Position numbers and translations under genes: made by a program
Part shown: positions 25,165-33,599 of the stretch, piece by piece
Layout: every line of letters begins with the position of its first letter
Numbering within the stretch: the stretch's first letter is position 1
Assembly (NCBI GenBank): GCA_038046485.1
Contig: JBBSWA010000012.1
Span: 1 to 63,057, forward strand
From: JBBSWA01 sp038046485
GTDB taxonomy: Archaea > Nanobdellota > Nanobdellia > Woesearchaeales > SM23-78
DNA length: 63,057 bases
Reading direction: 5' to 3'
The notes under the pieces: generated by a model
What the model was told of the DNA's origin: nothing
Seen by the model: only the letters and a program-made list of their open reading frames with translations
The model's database searches: none

Positions 25165-25706
25165 CCCTTTTCCATTAATTCCTGCTTGCGCAGATCCCTT
25201 CGATATTTTTCCAAAATGCGAAATACGGTTGAATGCATACTGCCTTTTAGTAGCAGTTCAATTGCCCTTCTTGTTTGCATGACGGCTAAGGAAGAACCAA
25301 TGATTGAGATGGTCTTACCATACACGCAAATGTAGGTATCGGTAAGGCGCTCAATGACTTCACGGGACTTACCATCAGATCCAATGACCCGGCCTTTCAA
25401 TCGCTGTTGATGATTTTTGTCCGGGGTGTATTCATTCAATGAAATTACTTCCAATACATAATCCTGTTTTAGAAGGAGCATGGCAACTTCTGGATTGAAA
25501 CCTCTGCTAATCGAACGAATCACTTCCTTTAAGGTGAAGAGCTTTAATGAGTCTAGACCTGTCATGGAGACTTCTCCTTCTCCTGAATCAATGTTAATCT
25601 TACCTTGAGTTAATTCTTCTAGTTCTTTTTTGATCTTGCCCTTGACCCCAATCATGACCGCAATTCGGTCCTTTGGAACCCGTAGATTATAGGAGAATTC
25701 TTGCAT
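25155..25706 (-). CDS. KH-domain RNA-binding protein, Dim2/PNO1-like
   Basis: A 183-aa protein with two KH-type domains: VPKDRIAVMIGVKGKIKKELEEL near the start (part quoted) and RLKGRVIGSDGKSREVIERL further on, the latter carrying the GxxG RNA-binding loop. This is the archaeal homologue of Dim2/PNO1, which helps 16S rRNA 3'-end maturation and works with Rio1 and Nob1. RIO1 is encoded at 52720. The frame opens at 25775, but TATA-like AGTATAAAAA at 25729-25738 lies about 27 bp before the ATG at 25706 (MQEFSYNLRV), which I use. Confidence 0.9.
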   Translation of the reverse strand: MQEFSYNLRVPKDRIAVMIGVKGKIKKELEELTQGKINIDSGEGEVSMTGLDSLKLFTLKEVIRSISRGFNPEVAMLLLKQDYVLEVISLNEYTPDKNHQQRLKGRVIGSDGKSREVIERLTDTYICVYGKTISIIGSSLAVMQTRRAIELLLKGSMHSTVFRILEKYRRDLRKQELMEKGQW

Positions 25707-25752
25707 GTGAGAGGAGAAACCAACATGGTTTTTATACTTTCTGGAAGCCTGA

Positions 25753-25789
25753 GATAAAAAAGAAAACCCCTGCAATTTGCAGGGGGTTT
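25753..25789 (-). terminator. Hairpin plus U-tract terminator downstream of ftsZ
   Basis: A near-perfect inverted repeat centred at 25776 (AAACCCC..GGGGGTTT with TGCAA/TTGCA inside) is followed on the minus strand by a T-rich run at 25753-25766. It stands between the ftsZ stop and the KH-gene promoter, as expected for an intrinsic-type terminator. Confidence 0.65.
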
Positions 25790-25833
25790 ACGGATCCGCC
25801 TCCACACTTGGGGGAAGGTGAAGGCGAAGAACA

Positions 25834-26910
25834 TCAATAAATGAGTTCTAAACCTAGTTCTCGGGACAACACACGCTTTTGTGCCTTTCTTGCTGTGCGC
25901 GTTGTTACTTTACCTAAGATCCAAGGGCTCTTTACACCTGTCATGATGGTCATGACGGTTAGCTTCCCTGTCATATTATCATCGACTCGAGCGCCCCAAA
26001 TGACGTTTGCATCATCATCCATGTGCTCGGTTATGAGTTCACCTACATGACTTACTTCTTCTAATGTCATGTCCGGTCCACCAATTACTTGGATGATGGC
26101 ACCGGTAGCCCCTTCGTAATTAATTGAGAGTAAAGGGTTGTTTAACGCTCCTCGCACGGCTTCTTCTACCCGATCGGCTGTATCGGAAACGCCCACACCA
26201 ATGGCTGCTACACTGCCTCCACTCATGATGGCTTGGACATCTGCAAAGTCCAAATTGACTAGGGAGGGCACTGAAATCGTCTCCACAATTCCTTTAATCA
26301 TGGTTGAGACTAATTCATTTGCAACGGCAAAGGCTTGATTTACGGGCAAACTGCCTGCAATCTGAACCAATCGGTTGTTGTCGATTGCTACAACCGTATC
26401 GCAGTGCATGCGAAGTAAGTATAATCCATATTCTGCTTTTTCTACTCGGGAACGCTCGATCTTGAAAGGCATTGTTACGGTGCCGATGACAATGGCTCCT
26501 AAATTCTTAGCTACTTGGGCAATGATTGGGGCTGCTCCTGTACCGGTTCCGCCCCCTTCTCCTGCGCAAACAAAGACCATGTCAGCACCGGTTAAGGCTT
26601 CTTTAATTTCTTCAATGCTTTCTCTAGCTGAGTCAGCTCCTTTTTCGGCAAAACCACCGCAACCCAATCCTTGGGAGGTTGATTTTCCTAGTAAGAACTT
26701 TTTGTTTGCACCCATCAAATTTAGGTGCTGTTGATCGGTATTGCATGCAATGACCTCAGCGCCTTTGAGGCCCTTTTTATAGAGCCAGTTGACCATGTTG
26801 TTTCCGGCTCCTCCTACTCCAATGACCTTGATTACTGCTTCCCCATTTGATGTAGACGATATCGGTGATGTAGATGATGTCGGTTGATTGATTGTGCTTG
26901 TTTGATCCAT
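25834..26910 (-). CDS. ftsZ: Cell division GTPase FtsZ
   Basis: A 358-aa tubulin-family GTPase that forms the division ring. Visible features are the N-terminal VIGVGGAGNNMVNWL nucleotide-binding loop (about residues 29-43), the tubulin signature GGGTGTGAA (119-127) and the T7 loop NLDFADVQAIM used for GTP hydrolysis in polymers. A Ser/Thr-rich 20-residue N-terminal tail precedes the GTPase. Unlike most genes here it has a strong ribosome-binding site (GGGGAGG six bases before ATG) and a leader of about 37 bases from a TATA-like box at 26968-26979. That box also faces a candidate small RNA. Confidence 0.96.
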   Translation of the reverse strand: MDQTSTINQPTSSTSPISSTSNGEAVIKVIGVGGAGNNMVNWLYKKGLKGAEVIACNTDQQHLNLMGANKKFLLGKSTSQGLGCGGFAEKGADSARESIEEIKEALTGADMVFVCAGEGGGTGTGAAPIIAQVAKNLGAIVIGTVTMPFKIERSRVEKAEYGLYLLRMHCDTVVAIDNNRLVQIAGSLPVNQAFAVANELVSTMIKGIVETISVPSLVNLDFADVQAIMSGGSVAAIGVGVSDTADRVEEAVRGALNNPLLSINYEGATGAIIQVIGGPDMTLEEVSHVGELITEHMDDDANVIWGARVDDNMTGKLTVMTIMTGVKSPWILGKVTTRTARKAQKRVLSRELGLELIY

Positions 26911-26967
26911 TTTTTCCTCCCCAGGTCGAGTGCGATAGCTAGTGGAAAATATAGTTTATACTACCGC

Positions 26968-26980
26968 AAACTTTATATGT
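26968..26980. promoter_or_regulatory. Shared TATA-like box for ftsZ and a candidate small RNA
   Basis: AAACTTTATATGT can be read on both strands. On minus it lies about 22-27 bp before a predicted start near 26947, giving a ftsZ leader with a GGGGAGG ribosome-binding site. On plus it predicts a start near 27001, exactly where the hairpin-rich stretch begins. Confidence 0.5.
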
Positions 26981-27000
26981 ATGTAGGTGTGAACCTACTT

Positions 27001-27100
27001 TAGAAATCGCTTACACAACGCCAAGTGTGTATGTTTGGTTCGTCTCGCCAAAGACGGAATCATGAAGGTTTCGCCAAAAACCTTTACTCTTTTCTATTCC
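27001..27100 (+). ncRNA. Candidate small RNA with three CGCCAA-loop hairpins
   Basis: Three consecutive stem-loops present the same loop. 27013-27028 has stem ACAC/GTGT with loop AACGCCAA. 27039-27058 has stem TTCGTCT/AGACGGA with loop CGCCAA. 27065-27084 has stem AAGGTTT/AAACCTT with loop CGCCAA. The stems differ in sequence while the loop stays constant, the pattern of a protein- or RNA-binding array. A U.G pair in the second stem favours the plus strand. A TATA-like box at 26972-26978 sits about 27 bp upstream, and a pyrimidine-rich run (27083-27107) could end it. No coding frame is plausible. Confidence 0.55.
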
Positions 27101-27142
27101 TCTTTAGTTTATAAATATTATTGAAGAACGAAATATAGGTTG

Positions 27143-27219
27143 CAGAAATGGTATTCTTTCTCGACGAGAAGCTTAATTAACCATTTACTACTTTAGAGTT
27201 AACCTTTACTTGGTTTTTT
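27143..27219 (+). ncRNA. Candidate second small RNA with terminator
   Basis: A TATA-like AGTTTATAAATATT at 27107-27120 predicts a start near 27143. The sequence then folds as an outer stem AAATGGT/ACCATTT (27146-27152 with 27180-27186) around TTCTC-GAC-GAGAA (27058-type perfect stem at 27158-27170). It ends with a short AACC/GGTT hairpin and T6 (27201-27219). A 10-codon open frame (ATG at 27148) also exists and could instead be a leader peptide. Either way this completes the 325-bp gap between ftsZ and the pilin gene. Confidence 0.4.
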
Positions 27220-27235
27220 AGCCTTAAAACAAGAA

Positions 27236-27703
27236 TCAACAGTTCTCCAGTCGATCTAACTTGATGGATTGCTTATCGCATAGTATTTTACTATCTGAAC
27301 TTCCTACTGATGGAATGATCTCGTACTTCGTGCCCTCCTCTCCTTTTGAAAATGTCACTTGCCTAGCAAACCTTAAGTTCACCCCTAATTTAGACTCTTT
27401 CATGTGAATCTCGTTCTCTGCATCCTTGGAACTTGCTCGGAGCACTAGTTCTTGAACTTCCGATGTTCCTGAATTCAGAATTTCTATATTGATCTGGTTG
27501 TCCTTCCAGCAAAACTTCCCCACCAAACTGATCTTAACCTTTTCACAAACTCCTGCTAGGCTGGATTCACTTAGTAGGTTACTACTCCAATTCATGATCA
27601 TGGCTCCTAACGCTACTGCAAAAGCGATGAGTAAAACGGTTGCAATTAAAGGAGAAATGCCCCTCTTAGAACTAACTGTTCTCCACCTCTTTTTCCCCCA
27701 CAT
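27236..27703 (-). CDS. Type IV pilin-like protein (archaeal class III signal peptide)
   Basis: A 155-aa protein whose N-terminus KRGISPLIATVLLIAFAVALGAM is the classic archaeal type IV pilin/archaellin signature: a basic residue and Gly at the FlaK/PibD prepilin peptidase site, then a hydrophobic helix. The rest is a small beta domain with four Cys (CEKVK, FCWKD, ILCDK, LENC) that could form two disulphides. A TATA-like TGTTTATAAAG at 27727-27737 about 28 bp upstream shows it has its own strong promoter. It lies just downstream of the pilus ATPase and membrane genes and is probably the filament subunit. Confidence 0.88.
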   Translation of the reverse strand: MWGKKRWRTVSSKRGISPLIATVLLIAFAVALGAMIMNWSSNLLSESSLAGVCEKVKISLVGKFCWKDNQINIEILNSGTSEVQELVLRASSKDAENEIHMKESKLGVNLRFARQVTFSKGEEGTKYEIIPSVGSSDSKILCDKQSIKLDRLENC

Positions 27704-27814
27704 AGGTGTTTTACTCTCCTTCTTACTTTATAAACATTTCGTCAAGACGACTTTTTTCTTTTCCCATCTTATCTTTTATATTTATTATGGGCTATAGGGT
27801 TGATTATGCCGGAG

Positions 27815-28849
27815 CTATATATTCATGATTCCCCCAAAAATATGACTCAAGGCAAATACGCAGACAAAGTAAAGCACCAGTGCTGAAACTAAAAAGATGG
27901 GGATGTATTTAATGCCTCCACGAATATCCCCCTTCTCTACAATGCTTACAATCATGGATGAAAAAACAGTAATGATCGTTATGGCCAAAATGCTAAACCT
28001 TCTAAAATCCTCCACTTTAGGACCTCCAAATGACAAACTAATGGGACTACTAAAACTTCCTGTACCCCCCCCTAGGCTTCCTCCTACGGTTGCAGAAAGA
28101 GAAGTTACGATTTTTAATAATTCCAATGAAAGTGCAAATAATCCTGGAGCGATGATTACCACAATGGCCATGATAAAAATGGTAAAAGATAATGTTGAAG
28201 CGGCTAACTCTGCTTTTAAGATGTTCGCCTTTTGCAAGTCTTCCACAGAACTGTCAATGACTCGAGTAATGTTACCTCCGCTTTCAATTTCGCTTACTAA
28301 CAAGGCGATGGAACGCTTTAAAATGGGTGAATTGTATTTCTCCGCAAATTCCAATAAGGCATCTCCTACATCGTTTCCCGTTAACACTTTTTTGCTTACC
28401 AGGGTAATTTCTTTTGCTAAGATGCCGAATTGAGGCTTTATCGCTGCCCAGAGCGCTTTATCAAATGACATTCCTCCTTTTAGATTTGTTGAAACAAGAG
28501 CCAGATACTCTTGTAGACGACTCTCTAACTCTCTTCTTCTTTTGTAAATGCGAATGTCCAAGAAAAAATAAATGACCATAATGATGAAAAAAGCAACTCC
28601 TAATTGGCAAACCACCCAAAATCCAAATGTCCCAAGCATTAAAATCAGGCTGTTTAGATCTTTTAGATGAGGGTAGATCCAAATGAAATAAACAACATAG
28701 GTGATGACTAAGGTAAGGTAAAACAAAAATCCAAAAAACTTATAGGGCACCTCATCATAGCCTGCCTTTAACATAAAATTTCTCAACGTTGGAGTAAACT
28801 TCTTAGGAACAAACGCCTTACCCAAGCTTTCTAGAGAAAGGAGGAGCAT
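27815..28849 (-). CDS. Type II/IV secretion membrane protein (TadC/FlaJ-like) 2
   Basis: A 344-aa polytopic membrane protein of the T2SF family, the inner-membrane platform of type IV pilus machines. It has N-terminal membrane helices, a cytosolic helical T2SF domain with the motif SRLQEYLALVSTNLKGGMSFDKAL, and three further helices after residue 220. A Gly/Ser-rich loop (GGSLGGGTGSFSSP) lies between the last helices. The start codon overlaps the stop of the preceding T2SF gene (TAATG), so the two form a paired heteromeric platform as in TadB/TadC systems. Confidence 0.88.
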   Translation of the reverse strand: MLLLSLESLGKAFVPKKFTPTLRNFMLKAGYDEVPYKFFGFLFYLTLVITYVVYFIWIYPHLKDLNSLILMLGTFGFWVVCQLGVAFFIIMVIYFFLDIRIYKRRRELESRLQEYLALVSTNLKGGMSFDKALWAAIKPQFGILAKEITLVSKKVLTGNDVGDALLEFAEKYNSPILKRSIALLVSEIESGGNITRVIDSSVEDLQKANILKAELAASTLSFTIFIMAIVVIIAPGLFALSLELLKIVTSLSATVGGSLGGGTGSFSSPISLSFGGPKVEDFRRFSILAITIITVFSSMIVSIVEKGDIRGGIKYIPIFLVSALVLYFVCVFALSHIFGGIMNI

Positions 28850-29664
28850 TAGATGTTCAACCTCGGTCGTACGCTCTTAAATAGGCTGATGAAGAACAAC
28901 TCAATGATAATGAGGAAGAACAAAATAACAAAAAAGATGGTGTTATCGATTTTAATCGAAATAAAACTTGAAACAATGATTAGCATGGTAATTCCTAAAG
29001 AAGGCACTACCACGGCCGTTAACATATAAAATAGAGTAAAGCTGTTCAGTTTCTTACCATATCGTTGCAATTCAATTAATTGATTGTTGCTGATTTCATC
29101 TAGGATGGATTCTAAGACTCGGCTTACATCAATACCTACCTTTAATGAGTTATTAATTTGGAATAAAATGCGTTTCATTTTTTCTGAAGGGCAAAACTCG
29201 GTTGACTTATCTAAGGCTTCTTCAATACTTGCTCCTAGCTGGATTTCCCGAACAATTTCTTTAAAATAACTGCTTGCAACTCCATAACTATGGCTTGCAT
29301 CTTCAAATGCTTGAAGTAGAGGCTTCCCTGAGTTTAACTTAATGAGCAAGAACCTGCCCGAGAATAACACATCTTTATCAATTTCTTTGGCCCTACCTAA
29401 GATCAGGGCATTTACCGAAGAGAGCATAAGTGGAAACAAGATCCCAAATAAAACTAAAAAGATAGGGACTACCATGATCATGGGCCAATTGGCCTTGGAT
29501 ATCAATAAACCTGCTGCAAAGGCGAGTGTAATGGAACCCATGAGGGCTGCTTTTAATCTTTCGCCTACATACTCTTCAGGTTTTTTGTTGATGTGAGCCA
29601 TTAATAGCTTCTTTTTCAAATCCGGCATTGAATCCGAAATTCGCTTAGAGACTCCCATCCTCAT
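28849..29664 (-). CDS. Type II/IV secretion membrane protein (TadB/FlaJ-like) 1
   Basis: A 271-aa T2SF-family protein, shorter than its neighbour: two N-terminal helices, the cytosolic T2SF domain (KLNSGKPLLQAFEDASHSYG, QLGASIEEALDKS) and two C-terminal helices. It overlaps the ATPase gene by 20 bases and the next T2SF gene by one. It is expected to form the membrane platform on which the pilus ATPase acts. Confidence 0.86.
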   Translation of the reverse strand: MRMGVSKRISDSMPDLKKKLLMAHINKKPEEYVGERLKAALMGSITLAFAAGLLISKANWPMIMVVPIFLVLFGILFPLMLSSVNALILGRAKEIDKDVLFSGRFLLIKLNSGKPLLQAFEDASHSYGVASSYFKEIVREIQLGASIEEALDKSTEFCPSEKMKRILFQINNSLKVGIDVSRVLESILDEISNNQLIELQRYGKKLNSFTLFYMLTAVVVPSLGITMLIIVSSFISIKIDNTIFFVILFFLIIIELFFISLFKSVRPRLNI

Positions 29665-31264
29665 CCCCCAATTTTAATGTCCCTGTATAATACCTCGCGA
29701 AAATCATACCAATTTTGTGAATCTCATCTACATCATTCTTTACCATCCATTTTAATATTCGGGTCTTTAGCTTTAAATCCTCTTGAATCTCCGTATCGGT
29801 CATACCTGAATATAGCTTTAGTCTTTCTAATACGGTTTTTGAAGGATTTACATTTTCCAATTCATCTTTTTGAACGTTCAGTCTCATGAGAATGTTGAGT
29901 TCTCCATTGGGTAAGACTTCAGCGATCTGTAAGGTTCTACGCTTGTTTGTTCTACGGTTTCTGTTTTGAACGATGATGAGTGAGAGTGAAGAAATAACTG
30001 GTTTGGGGATGTCAATGGGGGGATTGGTTAGTCGAGTGATCACTTCTTCTGCGGTGTTTGCGTGAACTGTTGAGTAGACACTGTGGCCTGTGTGCATGGC
30101 TTCTAATAGCACTTCTGCTTCTGCTTTTCTTCTAATTTCTCCTACTAAAATACGATCTGGACGCATACGCAGTGAGTTGATTAAAAGATCCAACATGCTT
30201 ACTCCGCCCTTTCCTTCAGGATTAGGCATGCGTATTTCCATTGGAACCCAGTGCAGGTTATTGGGCAATACCAGTTCTCGCGTGTCTTCAATGGAGATGA
30301 TGCGTTGATTTGGAGGGAAAAAATTGCTCACTACATTCAACATACTGGTTTTACCTGAGCCGGTTCCTCCTGCAATCAACATGCTTAATTCGTTTTGGAT
30401 TGCAAGCCAGATGAGCGCTGCTGCTTCAAATGAGATTGCATTTTGCTTGATGAACTTGGTAATGGTCCATGGATCTGTTGCGAACTTACGGATTGTGATG
30501 GTGTTACCCTTGTTGGAGATCGGGGCAAGGGTGGCATTTACGCGATCGCCGGTTAATAAGTGGGCATCCATCAATGGGTTTAAATTGGTGATTTCTTTTC
30601 CGATTTCTCGCCCAATCATCGTTGCGTAATGCCTGATTTTTGATTCACTGGGGATGTGGACTGTTGTTTCGAGCCAACCATATTTTTTATGATACACCCA
30701 AACTGGCTCTATGTGGTTATTGATTACAATTTCTTCTAGGTTTTTATCTTTTAATAAGATCTCTATTTTTCCAAGGCCCAGGCTTTCTTGAAGCATGTAG
30801 TTAATGAGCATATCAGCTGTCTTTTGATCTGTCTTAGGAAAATACTTGGTGATTAGGCCGTTGATTTCTTTTTGAAAGCGCTCGCGAATGTCACTCATTT
30901 CATCAGATCCTAAGTCTTCTATTTCTTCTATATTAATTTTAGAAACAAATTCTTCCCGGATCTTTTCTAAAATGAGTTTTGTATTCTCACTGATGTTGGT
31001 AATTGAAACGTCATAAATAGGGACGGGTTTTTCTTCTCGAGAAATGATACGTATTTCTACAATGATGTTGTTGATGTTGATGGAGTAATGATCCACTAGG
31101 TGTTCTTTTTGTCTTGCTTCTTTTTTTTCTATTTCATGTGGCTTATCAAAAGAAGATTTTTCTCTTTTTGGATCTTCCACCTGGGGGTGTGTGGTGATTA
31201 CTTTAGAAATAGGTCTAGGCGGATCTTCTATTTTTGGCTTTTCTAACGGTTTAAGCTCTACCAT
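29645..31264 (-). CDS. Type IV pilus/secretion ATPase (GspE/TadA/FlaI-like)
   Basis: A 539-aa secretion ATPase. It has Walker A GGTGSGKTS, the Asp box around ISIEDTREL, Walker B RILVGEIR and the His box MHTGHSVYSTVHANT, and no Cys-type zinc motif. The first 90 residues are charged and likely disordered, then an N-domain similar to TadA/VirB11-type enzymes follows. It hydrolyses ATP to extend the pilus through the T2SF platform proteins encoded next. It overlaps the upstream helical-repeat gene by 14 bases. Archaeal pili of this type serve in adhesion; an archaellum is unlikely because the fla accessory genes are missing. Confidence 0.92.
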   Translation of the reverse strand: MVELKPLEKPKIEDPPRPISKVITTHPQVEDPKREKSSFDKPHEIEKKEARQKEHLVDHYSININNIIVEIRIISREEKPVPIYDVSITNISENTKLILEKIREEFVSKINIEEIEDLGSDEMSDIRERFQKEINGLITKYFPKTDQKTADMLINYMLQESLGLGKIEILLKDKNLEEIVINNHIEPVWVYHKKYGWLETTVHIPSESKIRHYATMIGREIGKEITNLNPLMDAHLLTGDRVNATLAPISNKGNTITIRKFATDPWTITKFIKQNAISFEAAALIWLAIQNELSMLIAGGTGSGKTSMLNVVSNFFPPNQRIISIEDTRELVLPNNLHWVPMEIRMPNPEGKGGVSMLDLLINSLRMRPDRILVGEIRRKAEAEVLLEAMHTGHSVYSTVHANTAEEVITRLTNPPIDIPKPVISSLSLIIVQNRNRRTNKRRTLQIAEVLPNGELNILMRLNVQKDELENVNPSKTVLERLKLYSGMTDTEIQEDLKLKTRILKWMVKNDVDEIHKIGMIFARYYTGTLKLGDEDGSL

Positions 31265-33086
31265 TTGCGCTTGACTCAGCTAATCTTTTTTCTTGTTCTG
31301 TGAAATGAGTTTTGTGACAAAGTTGATCTAGGAAGTTTAAGAGTTGGTGTTGTTCTTTTTCATCTGGAAGCTGCGCGATTTTGTGTTGTATATCTAACAG
31401 GCGATTGCGCGCTTCTATGATCTTATGATTGTTTACCTCTGAGTAGAACTCTTTTATATCTGCATGGATGGATTTTACCTGTTCCAGGTGAGCTTTGTTT
31501 GGCTCTTTTATGTCAACGACCTCCATCTCAAGAGGTTCTGTTTCTTCATGATACTCTCTTCTAGTTTTATCGATTTTGATATACGCACTTTTTAACTCCT
31601 CAAATAAGCTTTTTTTCTCTTGATCTTCTAATGGGGGAAGATGATCGCACAAGCTCTTGATTTTATTAAATTCCAACATAGCACTTTTAATCGCTTTTGC
31701 TTGCAAGTATCTTTCTATCTTAGATATAGACCTTTTGACTCTTTCTACTGGATTGTTCGGAGCGTATTTAGGTAGAACCTTATTCGGATCGTGATCAAAC
31801 AACGTTTGAGAGCCTTTTTTTTGTAGGTATTCGTTCAAGTGTTGTAGGCCTTGATATAATCTTGCTAGTTCCACTAAAAATCGCTTCTTAATTTCGGGTA
31901 GGGTTTCCGGAAGTAGGTCAAATAAGTCGTTTACTTCCTGGTATTCTTCTACCGCTTTTTGAAGGTCTTTATTGAGTATAAATGCCTGTGTTCGATCAAT
32001 TCGGCTTGCAATTTTATCCACAAGTTCTTCTTCCGTTAATCGATGCTCGACTGGGCCGCTAAGTCTTGTCATTAATTTTTCTTGTTCTACTCTTTTAATT
32101 TCCTTATAGATGCCTACGATTTTTTGATAGATCGAACTTTTTTCTTCTACTAAGATGGGGGGTATCAATGTGTAGATTTCCTTTAATTTGTTGTATTCGA
32201 TGATCGCGCGGTGTAGATCTTTTTTTTCTAGAGCCAACTTGATAACTCCCGCGGACTCGTTAATTTTTTCCTTTATTTTTTCTTCCATTAATCTTTCAGC
32301 CGTAGCTGTTTGGTGTTGAGATGATCTTTCGAAATGGACTTGTTCTTCTTTTATGGACTCATTTGTCCATTTGGAACCATTTAAAGGGGGATTATAGGGT
32401 GGTTGAATGATCTTTATAGGGGGAGTCTCTATCTTCATGGAATCTAACTTTTTCTGTAGATCTTCTGCGAAATTTTTCATAAATCTGAAATTTGCAAAAT
32501 TACTTGATGGATTGATATTTATATTCGCATCAATTTTAATAGGCTCCGTTTTTCCTTGTATTGTGTCTACTAACTTTTTTACCACTTCCCACCCGTTACC
32601 ATCGGGGGAGTTTTGCTTTTGTTTTGTATCTACATCTACTAAGGGGTTGATCAATTTTTCTGGTTTGTAGGCGGCAGGTTTTCCTGAAAATAACTCTACG
32701 AATACTTTTTCTTCTTTTACCTTTTCTTCTGTTGGGTGAAGAATTCCTTCTTCTTCAAGACTTGATATTTCGCCTTCAAGAGACTGCTTCTTTTTAACCT
32801 TTAAATGATCCTTTATTCTGCTGTATAATTCGTTTAATGTTTTGAAAAGCTCTTGCTTTTTCTCATTGGAGGCTTTGGTGTATTCGGATTTACAAGTATC
32901 AAAAATGAACTTTGCCTTATTCAGGTCATTTGCGGCAATGGCCACTTCCAAGTCTTTCTTGAAGTCTTTTCCTGTATACAATAAGGGAGACTCTTCTTCT
33001 CGAATGGGTTCAGACTCCTTTGCCTCTTTCATTCGTTCATTTAGGAAAGTGCTTATATCTGATTCGATGAATTCGTCTAGTCTCAT
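31251..33086 (-). CDS. Five-repeat helical protein of the pilus operon
   Basis: This 611-aa soluble protein is built of five related helical units (around residues 45-98, 270-340, 350-420, 445-515 and 535-600 of the longer reading), each with a pattern like KDLHRAIIEYNKLKEIYTLIP then a helix ending in LYxxIK. Disordered, charged linkers separate the units. The repeat matches single units in the 213-aa and 631-aa proteins, so it may be an adaptor for these. A GTG at 33095 is possible; the ATG at 33086, two bases after the preceding stop, is preferred. Its position before the ATPase implies a cytosolic pilus-assembly or regulatory role. Confidence 0.78.
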   Translation of the reverse strand: MRLDEFIESDISTFLNERMKEAKESEPIREEESPLLYTGKDFKKDLEVAIAANDLNKAKFIFDTCKSEYTKASNEKKQELFKTLNELYSRIKDHLKVKKKQSLEGEISSLEEEGILHPTEEKVKEEKVFVELFSGKPAAYKPEKLINPLVDVDTKQKQNSPDGNGWEVVKKLVDTIQGKTEPIKIDANININPSSNFANFRFMKNFAEDLQKKLDSMKIETPPIKIIQPPYNPPLNGSKWTNESIKEEQVHFERSSQHQTATAERLMEEKIKEKINESAGVIKLALEKKDLHRAIIEYNKLKEIYTLIPPILVEEKSSIYQKIVGIYKEIKRVEQEKLMTRLSGPVEHRLTEEELVDKIASRIDRTQAFILNKDLQKAVEEYQEVNDLFDLLPETLPEIKKRFLVELARLYQGLQHLNEYLQKKGSQTLFDHDPNKVLPKYAPNNPVERVKRSISKIERYLQAKAIKSAMLEFNKIKSLCDHLPPLEDQEKKSLFEELKSAYIKIDKTRREYHEETEPLEMEVVDIKEPNKAHLEQVKSIHADIKEFYSEVNNHKIIEARNRLLDIQHKIAQLPDEKEQHQLLNFLDQLCHKTHFTEQEKRLAESSANGRA

Positions 33087-33087
33087 G

Positions 33088-33531
33088 TTATACACTCAAT
33101 ACCCTTTCTTTGTAAGCATTCCAAAGAGGATCTGGATTCTTGATTCCTTTATGCTGCGCTTCTATGAAAAAAAACTCTTTTTTTTCTTCTAAAAGCTTAC
33201 TGACCTTTTGCTTCCAGCTTGTTGCTATTTGATCTTCCGGGACGTTCTTTTCCAAGGATTCCATATAAAAGCGCTTTTTGGCCTTTTCCCAGGTTTCCTC
33301 TTCTTCTTCAATGGACTCGGCTTTTTTGTCCCGGATCATGAAGACAAATGGTTTTGTGAACTTGTACTCAACTCCGATGATGCCCTCTTCGACTAAAAAA
33401 TCAACCCAGGTCTGTACGACGTCCATCGAGACACTTAGACGAGAAGCCACTTCTTCTAGGGGTAATTTGTCTTCTTTTTTTAAGAGATTTAGGAGTTGAT
33501 CTATGTCGGTTTCGAGCGTTCCCTCTTCCAT
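33088..33531 (-). CDS. Winged-helix-containing protein heading the pilus operon
   Basis: A 147-aa protein with an N-terminal winged-helix-like domain (LLNLLKKEDKLPLEEVASRLSVSMDVVQTWVDFL in outline) resembling archaeal MarR/TrmB-type modules. A very acidic spacer (ESIEEEEETWEKAKKRF) and a basic helical C-terminus follow. It starts the operon, and its stop is two bases from the next ATG. It could be a transcription regulator of the pilus genes or, given the operon position, a structural partner that uses the wHTH as a protein-binding fold, as happens with archaeal FlaI-associated proteins. Confidence 0.7.
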   Translation of the reverse strand: MEEGTLETDIDQLLNLLKKEDKLPLEEVASRLSVSMDVVQTWVDFLVEEGIIGVEYKFTKPFVFMIRDKKAESIEEEEETWEKAKKRFYMESLEKNVPEDQIATSWKQKVSKLLEEKKEFFFIEAQHKGIKNPDPLWNAYKERVLSV

Positions 33532-33599
33532 TTACTCACCGACGATATCCTTCGGAAGAGACTATATAAAGTTTGATTACAATTTTCGAGTAGTAAATA

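Noticed and set aside
27012..27084. Repeated CGCCAA motifs as a CRISPR-like array
   Set aside because: Repeats are six bases, lie within hairpin loops and have no spacers or cas genes.
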